A DNA stretch of 27,769 nucleotides from Hypsibius dujardini (taxonomy: Eukaryota > Tardigrada > Eutardigrada > Parachela > Hypsibiidae), in assembly GCA_001579985.1 (NCBI GenBank), contig LRSR01001513.1, forward strand, positions 1 to 27,769, read 5' to 3'. This document shows positions 8,954 to 19,504 of the stretch, piece after piece (the stretch's first letter is position 1; each line of letters opens with the position of its first letter). Made by a program: the position numbers and the translations under genes. The notes beneath the pieces were generated by a model. That model did not search any database and had not been told where the DNA came from. It saw nothing but the letters and a program-made list of their open reading frames with translations.

Positions 8954-9727
8954 ATTTCCCTACTTCTGTCTACACGCGTGACCACAAAATAGGCTAGCCG
9001 AGTCAAGCCATTGAGCTCGTCCAGTGCGCGCTAACCGAGATAAATGGCTTGACTCGGGTAGCACTATCTTGTGACCACGTGTGTATCTCTCCATCTATCT
9101 GCTTATCTGGCTGTCTATTTGTCTCTCTGATTTGTATGTCTATCTATCTGGCGTCTTGTCTGTCTGTCTCTTTTTCTGTCTATCTGTACGCCTTATGTCT
9201 GTCTATCTGTCTGTTTGTGTCTAGTAGGACCATTTTGTGTCACAACACATAATGATCAGCGACTAAAACTCTTGACTGTCCTTCCAGCCGTCCGCTCTGT
9301 AAACGCATCCAACGGATCAATCTTCACCAATGAGCTCTTTCTTCCCTTGACCTGCTTCCTCATCATGAATGTCGGCGACTTCATCGGCCGCTGGACTTTC
9401 GGCTTCCTCCTCTATCCACGGGCCGAACAGGACATTCTCACACTGGTCCTGAGCATTATGCGCTTTGCTCTAATCCCGCTGCTGATGCTGTGCAACGCAC
9501 AGCCGCGGAAACTGTTACCAGTCTTCTTCGGCGACGTGATCTACGTCCTACTGATCACGATCCTGGCCTTCACCAATGGGTACCTCGGCAATTTGGGCAT
9601 AATGTATGGACCGAAACTCGTGCCGGTTACGGCGGCGGAAACGACAGGTACCCTCATGGGATTGTATCTGAATGCGGGTTTGTGGTTGGGTAGTATTCTT
9701 TCCTTTGCCTTGGTCTATTTTCTGTGA
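6531..9727 (+). CDS. Equilibrative nucleoside transporter (ENT, SLC29 family), 501 aa, 5 exons
   Basis: Spliced CDS: 6531-6713, 7574-8069, 8182-8417, 8535-8685, 9288-9727 (1506 nt). Phases are 0, 1, 0, 1. All introns are GT-AG and all joins rebuild family motifs. ENT proteins move nucleosides and nucleobases across plasma or intracellular membranes by facilitated diffusion, normally with 11 transmembrane helices; the hydrophobic pattern here fits. Residues 1-61 are a hydrophilic cytoplasmic tail with an Asn run (17-25). TM1 has GTSYPWAFFVTATDYF (91-106), the family's PWNFF site with Asn replaced by Ala97. The TM5 region reads GQPLAGVVAVLAE from 227. TM8 keeps the signature MNVGDFIGR with Asn383, Asp386 and Arg390. 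The C-terminus has YGPKLVPVTAAETTGTLMG, as expected. The start is the first in-frame ATG with good context (AAAATCATGG). It is divergent from gene B and convergent with the carboxypeptidase. Orthology to a particular SLC29 member is not settled. Confidence 0.95.
6714..7573 (+). other. Intron 1 of the ENT gene
   Basis: 860-bp phase-0 intron (CAG/GTTTGT ... TTTTCTCCAG/GAC). It contains GATT-type runs on the sense strand (6755-6830, 6868-6882) and a TTTAAAT-rich block (6955-7475). No exon is needed between residues 61 and 62. Confidence 0.8.
6955..7475. repeat. TTTAAAT-rich block, copy 2
   Basis: AT-rich stretch in ENT intron 1 with many TTTAAAT/ATTTAAAA words, partly collinear with 5755-6060 (shared AATGTGTATTTAAATAAC-like and GCCATATTTTTGGCATTTAAAA-like stretches). 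Exact edges are unclear. Confidence 0.45.
8083..8130 (-). repeat. (CAGA)n tract in ENT intron 2
   Basis: CAGG/CAGA units on the plus strand in the 112-bp intron 8070-8181. This is the only intronic tract in the window whose purine-rich strand is the sense strand. Confidence 0.8.
8695..8965 (+). repeat. (CTGT)n tract in ENT intron 4, first part
   Basis: Sense-strand CTGT/CCTG runs, cleanest at about 8906-8953, in the 602-bp intron 8686-9287. The stop-free V-C-L-S frames here are repeat artefacts. Confidence 0.9.
8972..9083 (+). repeat. About 110-nt inverted repeat (long hairpin) inside ENT intron 4
   Basis: Left arm 8972-9012 (begins ACACGCGTGACCACAAAATA) pairs with right arm 9042-9083, whose reverse complement begins ACACACGTGGTCACAAGATA. 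Both arms contain CCGAGTCAAGCCATT. Arms are about 40 bp with few mismatches and a spacer of about 29 nt. The hairpin splits a CTGT tract in two. It may be a tiny inverted-repeat transposon or a structured intronic RNA. Confidence 0.8.
9085..9225 (+). repeat. (CTGT)n tract in ENT intron 4, second part
   Basis: Degenerate CTGT/CTAT units continue after the hairpin, up to shortly before the acceptor at 9286-9287. Confidence 0.8.
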
Positions 9728-9927
9728 TATTTTTTCGTGATAAGCAATAGAAACCGTGACGCAGTAGACTGGTATAATAGAGAAACTGACGGTGTAGTCA
9801 GAATGTTTATAGATTTTTCATCCGGTGCTGATTGGGTTGTTTATTTGTGTTCATCCTTTGAATCTCGCGATTGCCTCAAATTTTTCGTGATTGAAGTTAT
9901 GACTACTGGAGGAGAAATCTGAACATG

Positions 9928-10105
9928 TGTGCTTTCTGTCTGTCTGACAGTCTGTTTGACTATATCTCTTTGTGCCTGGCCGACTATCTGTCTGCCTGTC
10001 TATCTGTTTGTTTGTTGTCTGTCTGTTTGTATGTCTTTCTGTCTGTTTATCTACCTGTCCATCTGTCTGACTGTCTCTCTGCCTGTCTGTCGGTCTATCT
10101 ATTAG
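9928..10105 (+). repeat. (CTGT)n tract downstream of ENT
   Basis: Degenerate CTGT/CTAT/TTTG units on the plus strand, 200 bp after the ENT stop; possibly within its 3' UTR. Confidence 0.85.
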
Positions 10106-10515
10106 GTCTTTACGCGTTGGCTGGTTTAGCCGTCTATACTGCCAATCAGCAATTACATTACTGATATAGTTGCTTAAATAACGAGCTTGATTTAAAATAT
10201 GCAAATTATTTACGTTAACTTCGCCGTAATTTAGATCATTTAGATTAGTATGATAAAGATTATCTTAAATATAAAGGGAACCATAAGTTTGGGAATTGAA
10301 GTTCAGTTTGTAAATAAAATGTTATACTACTAAAATAACTTTTAAGACTTTAAACAAACATGCATTTATATGTCGCTCAATCCTTTTCTGCTTTTGAATG
10401 AAATAAGACTGCATTTTATTTCCAATCCACAAACAGTTACGTTCATTTGAAATATGTTTTAGAGCATATTCAAACAACCCTGCACATTAATTCGTTCTCT
10501 GGTCGTGTTGCCGTC

Positions 10516-10521
10516 TTTATT
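10516..10521 (-). terminator. Polyadenylation signal AATAAA for the carboxypeptidase
   Basis: AATAAA on the minus strand, 117 nt past the TGA at 10638-10640: a plausible 3' end signal, not proven. Confidence 0.5.
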
Positions 10522-10637
10522 CCCTAAGACCTTAACAATTAACACTGCAAAATTACAGTTGAAGCTATCGCTGATAAGATGACCCTTTTCTTTCACGCTG
10601 CGGGATAAATAAATCAACTCTTTCAGTGACAGTTTTC

Positions 10638-13600
10638 TCAAGTCTTTTTGCTCTGTTGTAACTTAAAATTAGCAACAGCAAATGGGAACAACGATTCCAG
10701 TACCCTTCGGTGATACTTTGTTCTGGGCGCCAGTCCGGCAGAAAACTGTTCGAAAAAGGAACTGTGTTTGCTGGACCGCATCTGCGAGATGACCTTGGCT
10801 TGCATGTCTGAAGGTCCTTCCGGCAAGTAGCGGCGAACTGACGAGTCGCCGCTGTCCCCGTAGACAATGTGAATGGCAGAGGGATTACTTGGCTGACCTG
10901 CATAATTACAGTAAAATATTGTAGGACATCAGCCATATTGGAAAATATCTCGACCAGCCCGAAGGCTTTCTGGTTTGATCTCGTCTTACCGTTTACAATG
11001 GTATTCGGCTGCTCCTTGTCCAACACCAGTGGTGGAGTTTCCGTTGAAGCCACTGTCGTCATCGTTGACGACGGTACCGTTTCTTTTGGTTCCGGTTTGG
11101 TGATATTTTGAGCTCCTTCAGGATCTGGAGTTGAGGAGATCTACAATGACAGAAACAAAAACATTTATTAGTGACATTTGTATGTATATGTGCTTCCATT
11201 AAAATACGCATACAGGCAGGCAGGCAAGCAGGCAGGGAGAAAAACATATACATACATATAAACATACGTACAGACAAACAGACAGACAGACAGATAGAGA
11301 GAGAGACAGACAGGTAGGCATTCAGTCAGACAGACAGACAGACAGGCAGAGAGACAGATAAACAAACAAACAGGCAGGCAGGCAGGCAGGCAGATAGGCA
11401 GACATAGCCTAGATCAAGATTGGTAAGCATAACTCTACCGGATCAACGAAAGATAAAAAATTCTCTTTACCATGGTAGTGGTCGTAACAATAGACGTTGT
11501 TTTCATCGTTGGTCTAACGGTGGTGGTACTAGTAGCAATTGTCGCCATGCTGGTCGTCATTGGAATAAACTCGAATGGTAACTCGTTAAAGACTTGAGGT
11601 GGTAAGAACTCTCCCCGTTGGTTTTTCCGTTTGAGCCGAAACTCCACCCACAGTGGCATATCCTGGTCACCGAACGATACCCGCTGCACCTCATCGTAGT
11701 ATCCGCTGGCGAAGGCTCTCAACGTGTAGTTCCCTGGTAGAAGGAGCCTCCAATACTCGCCCCTGTCACTTGTCTCGTATTCCATGCTGCGACCCTGCAC
11801 CGCCACGAACGAGTGCGGAATGGGTTCGTCCATCTCGTCCAGCACGAGACCTTTCACACCTATTGTGAGAAAAAACATGCGTCAACGCTGCTTACGTGTT
11901 TGCCGACCGAACAATGCAGCACAACGGACGACCTCAGTACAAAGTCGTACATCAGTTAGTCCTTCATGTCCATTGTTATGGCATATACTCAGCTGAATGT
12001 CTAAATTTACACATAATCCTACTTAAAACAGGAGAAAATTGACTTTTTAAATTTTAAAACTAAAATTATAAATAATAGATTAAACTAACAGTTGCTAGAG
12101 TTGATTTTAAGCATTAAATAATTTTGCGCTCAATTAAAAATCTTGCGTTAAGCCATACGTGTTTGTCTGAACGTATTTTACAGCTGGAAACAGTGCAACC
12201 CGTTTTTGATCAACTGATTTAAATGTCAACATTATTTGTACATTTCACTGGGACCAACCGAGTTGGGCGCCTTGAACGAACTCAATCATGGCTTCTTTAT
12301 TCTCCTCCCAGAAATGCTTCAGCATCGAACGCGGAGGGAATTTGCAGCAGGACACTTCCAGGGTTATTTCCATTACACCGGCGACGACGTAATTGAAATC
12401 TTGCATACCACCTGCAACAAACCGAAGCCAGCATAATTATTCTTCAAGTTATTTCACCAAAAATTCCCTAATACGTGCATTCAAAATATCATAAAAACTT
12501 TGGAACAAAATGTATCGAAATTATTTATAATTCGGATGAAAGACTTATAACACCTTAATTTCCAGCAACATTATGGTGATAGTAATCTACATGATCTATG
12601 TGAAATCTGATGTATTTTATCTGAAAAACCGAACAAAGGTTGTAAAGCTATAAAAAGAAATTGGGCGATAATTTCATGTTATTTTATTTGGATTAAAATC
12701 GGGCACTATAGTGAGCTACGAAAAACATGAACTTTGTACGATATTATTTTAACTCGTAAATGAGCAATACTGGTACAAAAGATAGTTTAAATTACTAGTT
12801 GTGTTAATTTAATTAAGCTTGTCGCTACGTGGTCTGGTAATATGCGATTTGGATCCGCCTTTTCCATGAAGTAGGAAAATCTCTATCTTAAATAATTTCG
12901 CACCGATTTTGCAGATAAAACTCGTTGTATAATTAAAAAAAAACTTCTTGCACCTTTAAGTTTTGCACCATACTACAGAAAAACAGATCTCGCAACTACA
13001 CGAGAGAGGGTTGGAGTGAATTCCTACGAGCTTACGGTAAAATAATAATGATCGGTCGGCTGGATTAGTTAACTACTGTAATTCTATTGCTTAATGAAAT
13101 GAAAGTTTAAAAGTCTGTCTGTCTGGCTAATTCTAGATACTGCTGTAATAGGATTACCGGTAAGGGGAAACCAAGCCGCGCCGTTGGTGACACCCCCCTC
13201 AAAGTAGTCGCCGCAGCTGAGTCCGGTGTGCATGTGTTGATGGCGTTGAGCGTAAGTGGACGCTGGGAAAATAAGGTAAGATGATACATAAACGCTCAAA
13301 GTAAGACGCCGCCGTCAAGTGTGTGTCGACTTAAGAGCGTGTGTGTGTGTGTGTGTGTGTTGTGTCCAAGCAAAACACAATACAATTGGGTAACAGTCTT
13401 AAAAATGACTTGTAAGTCCGCGAGAGAAAAAGATGGATCGGTTAAATGAGAGCAGTACTGTACAGTAGTACCGTTTTGGCTCATTTTAAATACCGACCCA
13501 TTCGCCCAGCCCAGTTTTCAGCCCCTCCCCACGCACCTTCACTCGGTGTAGCATGATTTAGAGATACAGAATCAATTAAGTTACTAACTGAACTAAAACT

Positions 13601-16600
13601 AGATGTAACATTTTTATAGACTAAGTAATTTTGTTAGTTTGTTAGTTATTTGCTAACACAAATTGAGACTGCAGGGATTACGAACGATAGAAGTGGGGAC
13701 ACTATAGTTTGTTCACTAATTTCGACTAGCTAAACGTGAAACTCTTTGTACTAAAAGCCTGAGCTAAAATACTTTAGTCCACAACCACTCGGTGTAGCAT
13801 CATTTAGAGATTTAAAACCAAATTAAGCTACTAACGGAACTAAAACTAAATTTAATATTTTTATAAAATAAACGATTTTGTTTGTACTATTTTCGACTTC
13901 AGCTAAATTAAAATTTTCGTACTATACGCTTAAGCTAAAAAAACCTTGATGTCTTTATCAAGTAAAGTTTACTTGACTGAAAAATTAGTTGTGCAGATTT
14001 TGGATTTTTCCAGACTATTAAGGTTTAGTCAATACGCTTTAAGCCATTTTTCATAATGAAAAAACAGCGAATTGAGAAATTATTGTAACTCTAAAAATAT
14101 ATCAGTGGGCGCCTTGGAGCACAATTTTAAATTTCAATTCAAAGTTATGTGCGCTCATTTAGAGTGTCTTTGTAGGTGGGCTGATTCTGTTGGAAAATGA
14201 GCTCGAGTGGTTGGTTAAGCAACTCGACCACGGTTGCATACTCACCGAGATGATAGAAAATGTCATGGTCCTCGGTGAGAGTGTGCTTGGGCACTTGAGA
14301 GAAGCCCGCATAGTTGTCCCAAGGGTAGCTGGCCACCACGGCACCGCCGTGGAAGTTCGCGGACAAGACGAATTTGCTGTTCTTCAGCCATTTAATCACA
14401 TTCTTCGTTTCCTTCTCGCGACGGACAAAGTTCTTCCGCATAAAGTCCGGGAAGTTGCGATTGAGATCCGCCCCGCGTGAGTTGTATCTGCGGCATTATA
14501 GAGCGGGAAAGAGATGTAAAATGTGTAGAAAAACGATATAGTTATCAGCTAAATGGTCGACAGAATAATTAATAATTAACTCACCGCGGAAGCACAACAT
14601 ACTATTTAACAAGAGTAAACAACATCTCCTTTTATGAAGTTATTTAATAAATAAATTCAGGCAGCAAAAAGTTCCTTTTTGCCTATTTTCAAAGTTGTTT
14701 TGTTATCTTTGCTATTTTTGTGTTTGACGGTTGGTGACGCTGAACATTAACTAAACAGTTGTTTTCTAGCGAAACAACACTAATAACAAAGGAAGGAACA
14801 TTTTATGATTGTATAAATTAATAATTGTGAGCCAGTAATTAATAAAAAATACTTGACAATACAAAAATGATTGGAATGGAAGAAGCATCTTGCTAATAAA
14901 ATAATTTATAAATGACGCATACAAGCGCAAAAAATTATTTATAAAGTGCAAACATCATTTGCTTTTATTACATGTAAATTGACTACCAAATAAATTCAGA
15001 CTGCAGAGTTCCTTTCTGCCTATCGTCATTTGGTTTTTTGGTTTCTAGCTTATTCTATATTTAAATGTAAGTGAAGCAGCCCATCGATTGCGTCAAATAG
15101 GACAGCTAGTTTTCGATGTAAAAAGTAGGCTGGCCGAACAAGCACTTCTTCTAATAAGTAGGAATAGTTTTTATGTCTTTCCTCCCTCGTGTGTCATATT
15201 GGGTAACTGACCGCCCTTTTGTGCCGCTGCATGTGCCCTCTTCGGCGGACTCGAATCCGTCCGGATTCATCGTCGGCAGCAGGTGAATCTCGGTGGTGTT
15301 GAGAATTTTCGTAATCTCCAGGTCGACATTAAATCCCTGCAGCATATGGTGGGCGAAATGGATGAGCAATGCTCGACCTACAGGCTAAACACATGAAACA
15401 TATTTTACACATACATGGTACATACATTTTACTATAAGTTTTCCCTTTCTTCCTACGTCGCGTTGAAGCACTACTACGGTCATTTGGAACACATAAGAGA
15501 TTTCTCTCTAAATCTGGATTAGTTGAAAATATTTAGTTGCATTTTGGCATGCTAAAAGCGTGCTAAAGGTCCAACAATTCTTTCAGTGAACGCAATTTCT
15601 CAAAATACACTATTAAAACTATAATCGATACGAGGATCAGTCAGGCCTCTTCGACAGTCACCGTTTTTTTGCACCTAAAAGGCATTCAATACCAATGCCG
15701 GCATACTAAAACTCGCAAATAATTTATTTTTATTATTATTATTATTACTATTGGCGTAATTTTGGTGTAATTTTAAAATGCTATTTTTCAGAAATAATAT
15801 TTAAGCCATATTTTGAAGCACTTAAAACCAATATGCAATTTGGAGTTTGGCGTCAGCTGAAATTTTTTCCATATCAGGAGGCGGGGTTATAATCAGGTCC
15901 TGTAACTGCACTCAATAGTTCTCAGCCAGTTTCAATATTGAATAATAGCTCCGCCCCCTGACTTTCAAAAATATTTCAGCTGATTGCCATCGATTCCAAA
16001 TTGAATTTCAATTGGGAGTGCATCAAAATATGTTAGATAAAATTATTTCTCAAAAATAGCGTCTTTGAAGTGAAAATCACAGCAAGTGGATAAATCTTCC
16101 AGTGTTTTCTCCACGTTAGAATTACGTCAAAAAGAAGTTCTCGAGACCTTACTGAGAATATGTATGTCGAAAATCATTATAAATACAGTACTATTGAAAA
16201 CAAATATACAGCGAATAGATTGTTGGTGTAGACGTTGAAAATGATCCCTGGTGAACACTAGTAAGCTAGCTTCTTACTATTAATGCCACACCAGCAACGG
16301 TCCCTTCTCCTGCGATCTGTGCAAATGTTGGCCAAACATCCTCCTATATGTACTAAAAATACTAAAAATTCAATTCTTTGAAAATCTGTGACTAGCATGA
16401 TTTTTATTGACATCAGCTCAATCTATAGTATAGGCTCTTTTTTCAGTTGAATACACTTTAAAATGTCCATATCAGTGATATTGATACAGGAAGGCAGCAT
16501 AAAACCTACCCATATACGTGTGCATAGGAATGGCATCAAATGTCAAATTCAAAATCCCAATCAAATCAAATCGAGTCAGTTTTTGAAATGCATTTGATTT

Positions 16601-17983
16601 TGATTTTAAAATTCATTTGAATTTGATATGAATTTGATTTGATTTTAAACATTTTTAACTCAATTTTGCTTCCCAAAACTCCGTAAGTTCATACTTTTCA
16701 TCAGGGTGTTAGGACTTTTCCTTATAAATTGACCAATCCCTGAGTCAAACATAAATAATTATGATCGGACTTTGAACCAAAGCTACCTGTACGGTGAAGC
16801 TAACAAGAATTGCCACTAAATCTGGTTAAATTACGTGGGACCTCTTTTCCGTATACCGACAAAGCATAACACTCTGAAATGTAAATGCTAAATGGGAAAA
16901 ATACATGTTTAACGAAAATAAAAATGACTTACTGGGCAGTCATTCGAGCGACCAAATGTGGTGTTCTGTTTTATTAGACAAAAAGGAGTGATAAGAATGC
17001 AATGTAAATGGAATACACCTAATTTTTTGGAATAATGCTAGTAGAATATTTAACATTCTCATGAATAATTTCAACGAAAAACTCTCCTAAACTTTATTTG
17101 GGAGCACTCTAGAACTGCATAGAAAAAGATGAGCTATAACAGAGGAATTTTTTTCACAAGTCTTGTCAAATCGTCAAATCAAAACCAAAATCAGTCTTTT
17201 CGTCATTTGATGCCATCCATACGTGCAGAGGCTCGTTTAGGGTCCCTACAGGTCGGAATCAGGATTCCTGAGGGGTGGGCCGTGCGATTTTCAGGTGACC
17301 CGTGCAATTCCAGAAAATGTGTATTCCTCCGTCGGACCGCATCGGCGTGTGCCTCACGTGACGTACTACATCTGAATGCCCTATGTGCCCTTAATCAAGA
17401 AATAAAGCACATGCCATTTAATCACAGATCTGAACTCCCAGAGCGATGAAAGAACTCTCGCTGAACAGACTAATGTTCCAAACAGATGCTCTATTCATAC
17501 TTTCTTGCTATCCTCAACAGGGACGTAAGACTATCCTGAAGACACAAGACCGTGGCGACAAACTAGCGGTTCACATAGACGGAAGACACACCCTCATTGG
17601 CTACCGAGACCTTATTAACGAAATCTTGGCATTCAGGCTTCTGCATGCAATACGTATGTGCGTACCTCATTTCCGTGCATGTTCCCCACGAATTTAACCG
17701 CCGGCCTGCCCAGCGGCCTCTCCGTCCCGGGCTCAGGGGCCAGCGTCAAGGCCAGCACCCAAAGCTCCCGGCCCCGTTCGGACCGTCCCAACGAGTAGAG
17801 CCTCGTCAAATTAGGGTACGTCCTGTGCAGACCGTGCAGCTCCCCCGTCAATTCCAGGTAGTTATTGTACTGAAACAACGGCGGCGGTAAGGTCGCCGTA
17901 GGGCTCACCGTCAAGCCCCATGCGACATCCCAAAGAACGGTCCAACATAGCAGGACAAAGACGTGGTACGATTTGCTCAGCAT
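10638..17983 (-). CDS. Secreted zinc carboxypeptidase, M14B (CPM/CPN/CPE type), 596 aa, 8 exons
   Basis: Spliced CDS on the minus strand: 17983-17666, 15384-15212, 14487-14246, 13262-13158, 12411-12259, 11859-11471, 11140-10990, 10897-10638 (1791 nt). Phases are 0, 2, 1, 1, 1, 0, 1; all introns GT-AG. The family removes C-terminal residues, usually Lys/Arg, from peptides in the secretory pathway or outside the cell. Signal peptide about 1-23. The catalytic domain has zinc ligands His103 and Glu106 (NMHGNE) and His210 (ANFHGG), substrate residues Asn173-Arg174 (DLNRNFP), Tyr287 (MQDFNY) and catalytic Glu298 (EITLEVSCC), so it should be active. A transthyretin-like domain starts at 331 (GVKGLVLDE) and runs to about 415. 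Residues 425-500 are Thr/Ser/Pro-rich, like a glycosylated stalk. The last 87 residues are polar, with neither transmembrane helix nor GPI signal. N-glycosylation sequons at 58, 135, 472. The domain wording is closest to CPM/CPN. ATG 17983 is preferred over an in-frame ATG at 18064, which would bury the signal peptide. Confidence 0.95.
11208..11405 (-). repeat. (CTGT)n / (CCTG)n tract in carboxypeptidase intron 6
   Basis: CAGG/CAGA on the plus strand, so CCTG/CTGT on the transcribed strand, filling most of the 330-bp intron 11470-11141. Confidence 0.9.
12412..13157 (-). other. Intron 4 of the carboxypeptidase gene
   Basis: 746-bp phase-1 AT-rich intron. I see no exon or repeat in it. Confidence 0.7.
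13341..13361 (+). repeat. (GT)n microsatellite
   Basis: About 10 GT units within carboxypeptidase intron 3. Confidence 0.9.
13541..13945. repeat. Diverged tandem duplication in carboxypeptidase intron 3
   Basis: ACTCGGTGTAGCATGATTTA at 13541 recurs as ACTCGGTGTAGCATCATTTA at 13787, an offset of 246 bp. The similarity continues through AACTAAAACTA and ATTTTTATA. Later words (TTTCGACT...AGCTAAA...GTACTA) also occur twice, at about 13715-13770 and 13888-13940. No coding potential. Confidence 0.65.
14488..15211 (-). other. Intron 2 of the carboxypeptidase gene
   Basis: 724-bp phase-2 AT-rich intron. Frames inside it are short and unsupported. Confidence 0.7.
15751..16250. mobile_element. Foldback element, copy 2 (damaged left arm)
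   Basis: Lies in carboxypeptidase intron 1. The two halves are inverted copies: the left half has CTATTTTTCAGAAATAAT ... CATATTTTGAAGCACTTAAA ... GTCAGCTGAAATTTTTTCC, and the right half carries the reverse complements. The right terminus (reverse complement) reads CAGGGATCATTTTCAACGTC, matching the left end of the copy at 18858. The left arm is shorter and abuts a (TTA)n run at about 15726-15750. No transposase. Confidence 0.7.
16516..17228. mobile_element. Candidate inverted-end element (non-autonomous)
   Basis: Near the left end, GGAATGGCATCAAATGTCAA (from 16527); the reverse complement of the right end (about 17198-17225) reads GCACGTATGGATGGCATCAAATGACG. Both ends continue inward with repeated GTCAAAT / ATTTGAT words. 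Coordinates are approximate, no target duplication is obvious, and no protein is encoded. It lies in carboxypeptidase intron 1. Confidence 0.4.
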
Positions 17984-18857
17984 TTTCGTCGTTCTCCTTC
18001 TCCGCGGGGAGGATGTGAAAGAGGCATTGAGCAGACGACGACGGAGCAGATCCCAGTGGCGCATTCTTTTCCAGCGCCAGAGCACACACACAAATACTGT
18101 CGACCAGCTTTGAATTGGATCACACACACAACCGGCGAGGTATATGGTATGCCAAAAATGAAGAGTAACTTGATAGGCACAGGCAGACAACACCGGGGGA
18201 AAAAGGCGGGAGAGGTCAACGTATGTTGAGGCTGGTCAGTGGCGGCATTCCCAAGCTCGTTGCACGACCCATCCTGCGGCACACATGGTCGTTTGGAGTC
18301 TAGGTAGGAGGTGGAGAGGTGGTAATTAATTAAACGGCAATATAATGGAATTTGGCGAGCGAAAAATAATAAAAAGGTGAAGTCGATTGGTGAAAAGGCT
18401 GTAGAAATAGGCCCAAGTAAAGATGCGGATAAAGCCTGCAACTCTGTGGGCAAATATATGCAGATGATTTTGTTTGCTGAGCGATTCCGCGGCCTAGTTC
18501 GTTTTTAATGTCTGCGTGTGTGTGTAATCAGTGCGTTTTTTAATAATCCCACAGCGCGAAAAAATGATAGGACGTAGACGGAAGATATGTATACAGCATG
18601 CTGCGAATATGGGTGAGATTCAATTCAAAGGTTCGTTTCTTCAACAGTCTGCGAGACTATACATCGGTTCGGGTTGTCGCTGACCAGAGCGCGATCGTTG
18701 ACAGACACCGGCGCACGATTTGCACCCAAGTACTCCGTGCAAGGTGTGTACTAGCCCAAACGGTCAAAATGCTAGATTGACCAAGTTAGAGCCACTTACC
18801 GACCATTTAAATAATTAGTCAGTTAATTTTTTTTGTCTAATAAAAATTCGTCACTAC
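17984..18857. other. Upstream region of the carboxypeptidase gene
   Basis: Expected to hold the 5' UTR and promoter. GC-richer near the gene (17984-18300), then AT-rich. Frames here on either strand show no recognisable protein. Confidence 0.45.
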
Positions 18858-19504
18858 CAGGGATCGTTTCAACGTCCACACCCACAACCACAATCTATTT
18901 GCTATATATTTATTTCAATAATATTGTATTTTTAATGATTTTCAATATAAATACTATCGGTGTGGTTCCAAAAACTTTTTTGACTTAAGTTGAGAAAACA
19001 TTGCAAGATTCCACTTGCTTTGATTTTCACTTCAGAGATGCTATTTTTCTTCATTTAGAAATACTTTTGTTGAACCTTTTTTGACGCTATTCAAATCAAA
19101 ATTTAATTTGAAATTGATTGCAATCAGCGGAAATGTTTTTAGCGGAGCTATTATTCAATAATAAACTGGCTGACAATTATCAAGTGCACTTACAAGACCT
19201 CACTATAACCCCCCCCCGCCCCCTGATATTGGAAAAGAATCGGCTGAAGTCAAATTCCTAATGAATTTTGGTTTGAAGAGCGTCAAAATATGTTTTATAA
19301 AATTATTTCTGAAAAATAGCCTTTTCCAGTGAAATACAAAAAGAAAGTGGAATCTGCCACTGTTTTCCAACTTTAAAATTACGCCAAAACAAGTTCATGG
19401 GACCAGACCGAGAATATATATATCAAACACTATAATAAATACAGTACTATTGAAAAAATACATGGCGAATAGATTTTGGGTGTGGACATTAAAAATCATC
19501 CTTC
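18858..19504. mobile_element. Foldback element, copy 1 (hAT-like ends)
   Basis: About 647-bp imperfect palindrome. The left end reads CAGGGATCGTTTCAACGTCC; the right end (reverse complement) reads GAAGGATGATTTTTAATGTCC. Both continue with ACACCC, AATCTATT and TTCAATA. The arms run inward to a G/C-rich centre with a poly-C run at about 19210. The flanking 8-mers GTCACTAC and GTAAGTAT agree at 5 of 8 positions and both fit the nTnnnnAn pattern of hAT target sites. No transposase, so non-autonomous. Confidence 0.7.

Larger units (their letters stand above)
9728..10637. other. Convergent intergenic region, ENT and carboxypeptidase 3' ends
   Basis: Contains the ENT 3' flank, a CTGT tract (9928-10105), AT-rich sequence, one plus-strand AATAAA (about 10313) and the carboxypeptidase polyadenylation signal. 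No exon supported. Confidence 0.5.

Noticed and set aside
10565-11062. Alternative longer minus-strand frame through the last carboxypeptidase exons
   Set aside because: It reads through the intron between 10990 and 10897. The GTAAG donor and TATGCAG acceptor put the last exon in another frame, ending at 10638, with a consistent phase.
17129-17697. Two adjacent plus-strand open frames opposite carboxypeptidase exon 1 and intron 1
   Set aside because: No recognisable domains, one overlaps the inverted-end element, and the right part is the antisense of carboxypeptidase exon 1.
17984-18453. Minus-strand frames upstream of the carboxypeptidase signal peptide
   Set aside because: One is an in-frame extension without a better start, the other is unrelated and low-confidence. 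The ATG at 17983 followed directly by a signal peptide explains the gene.
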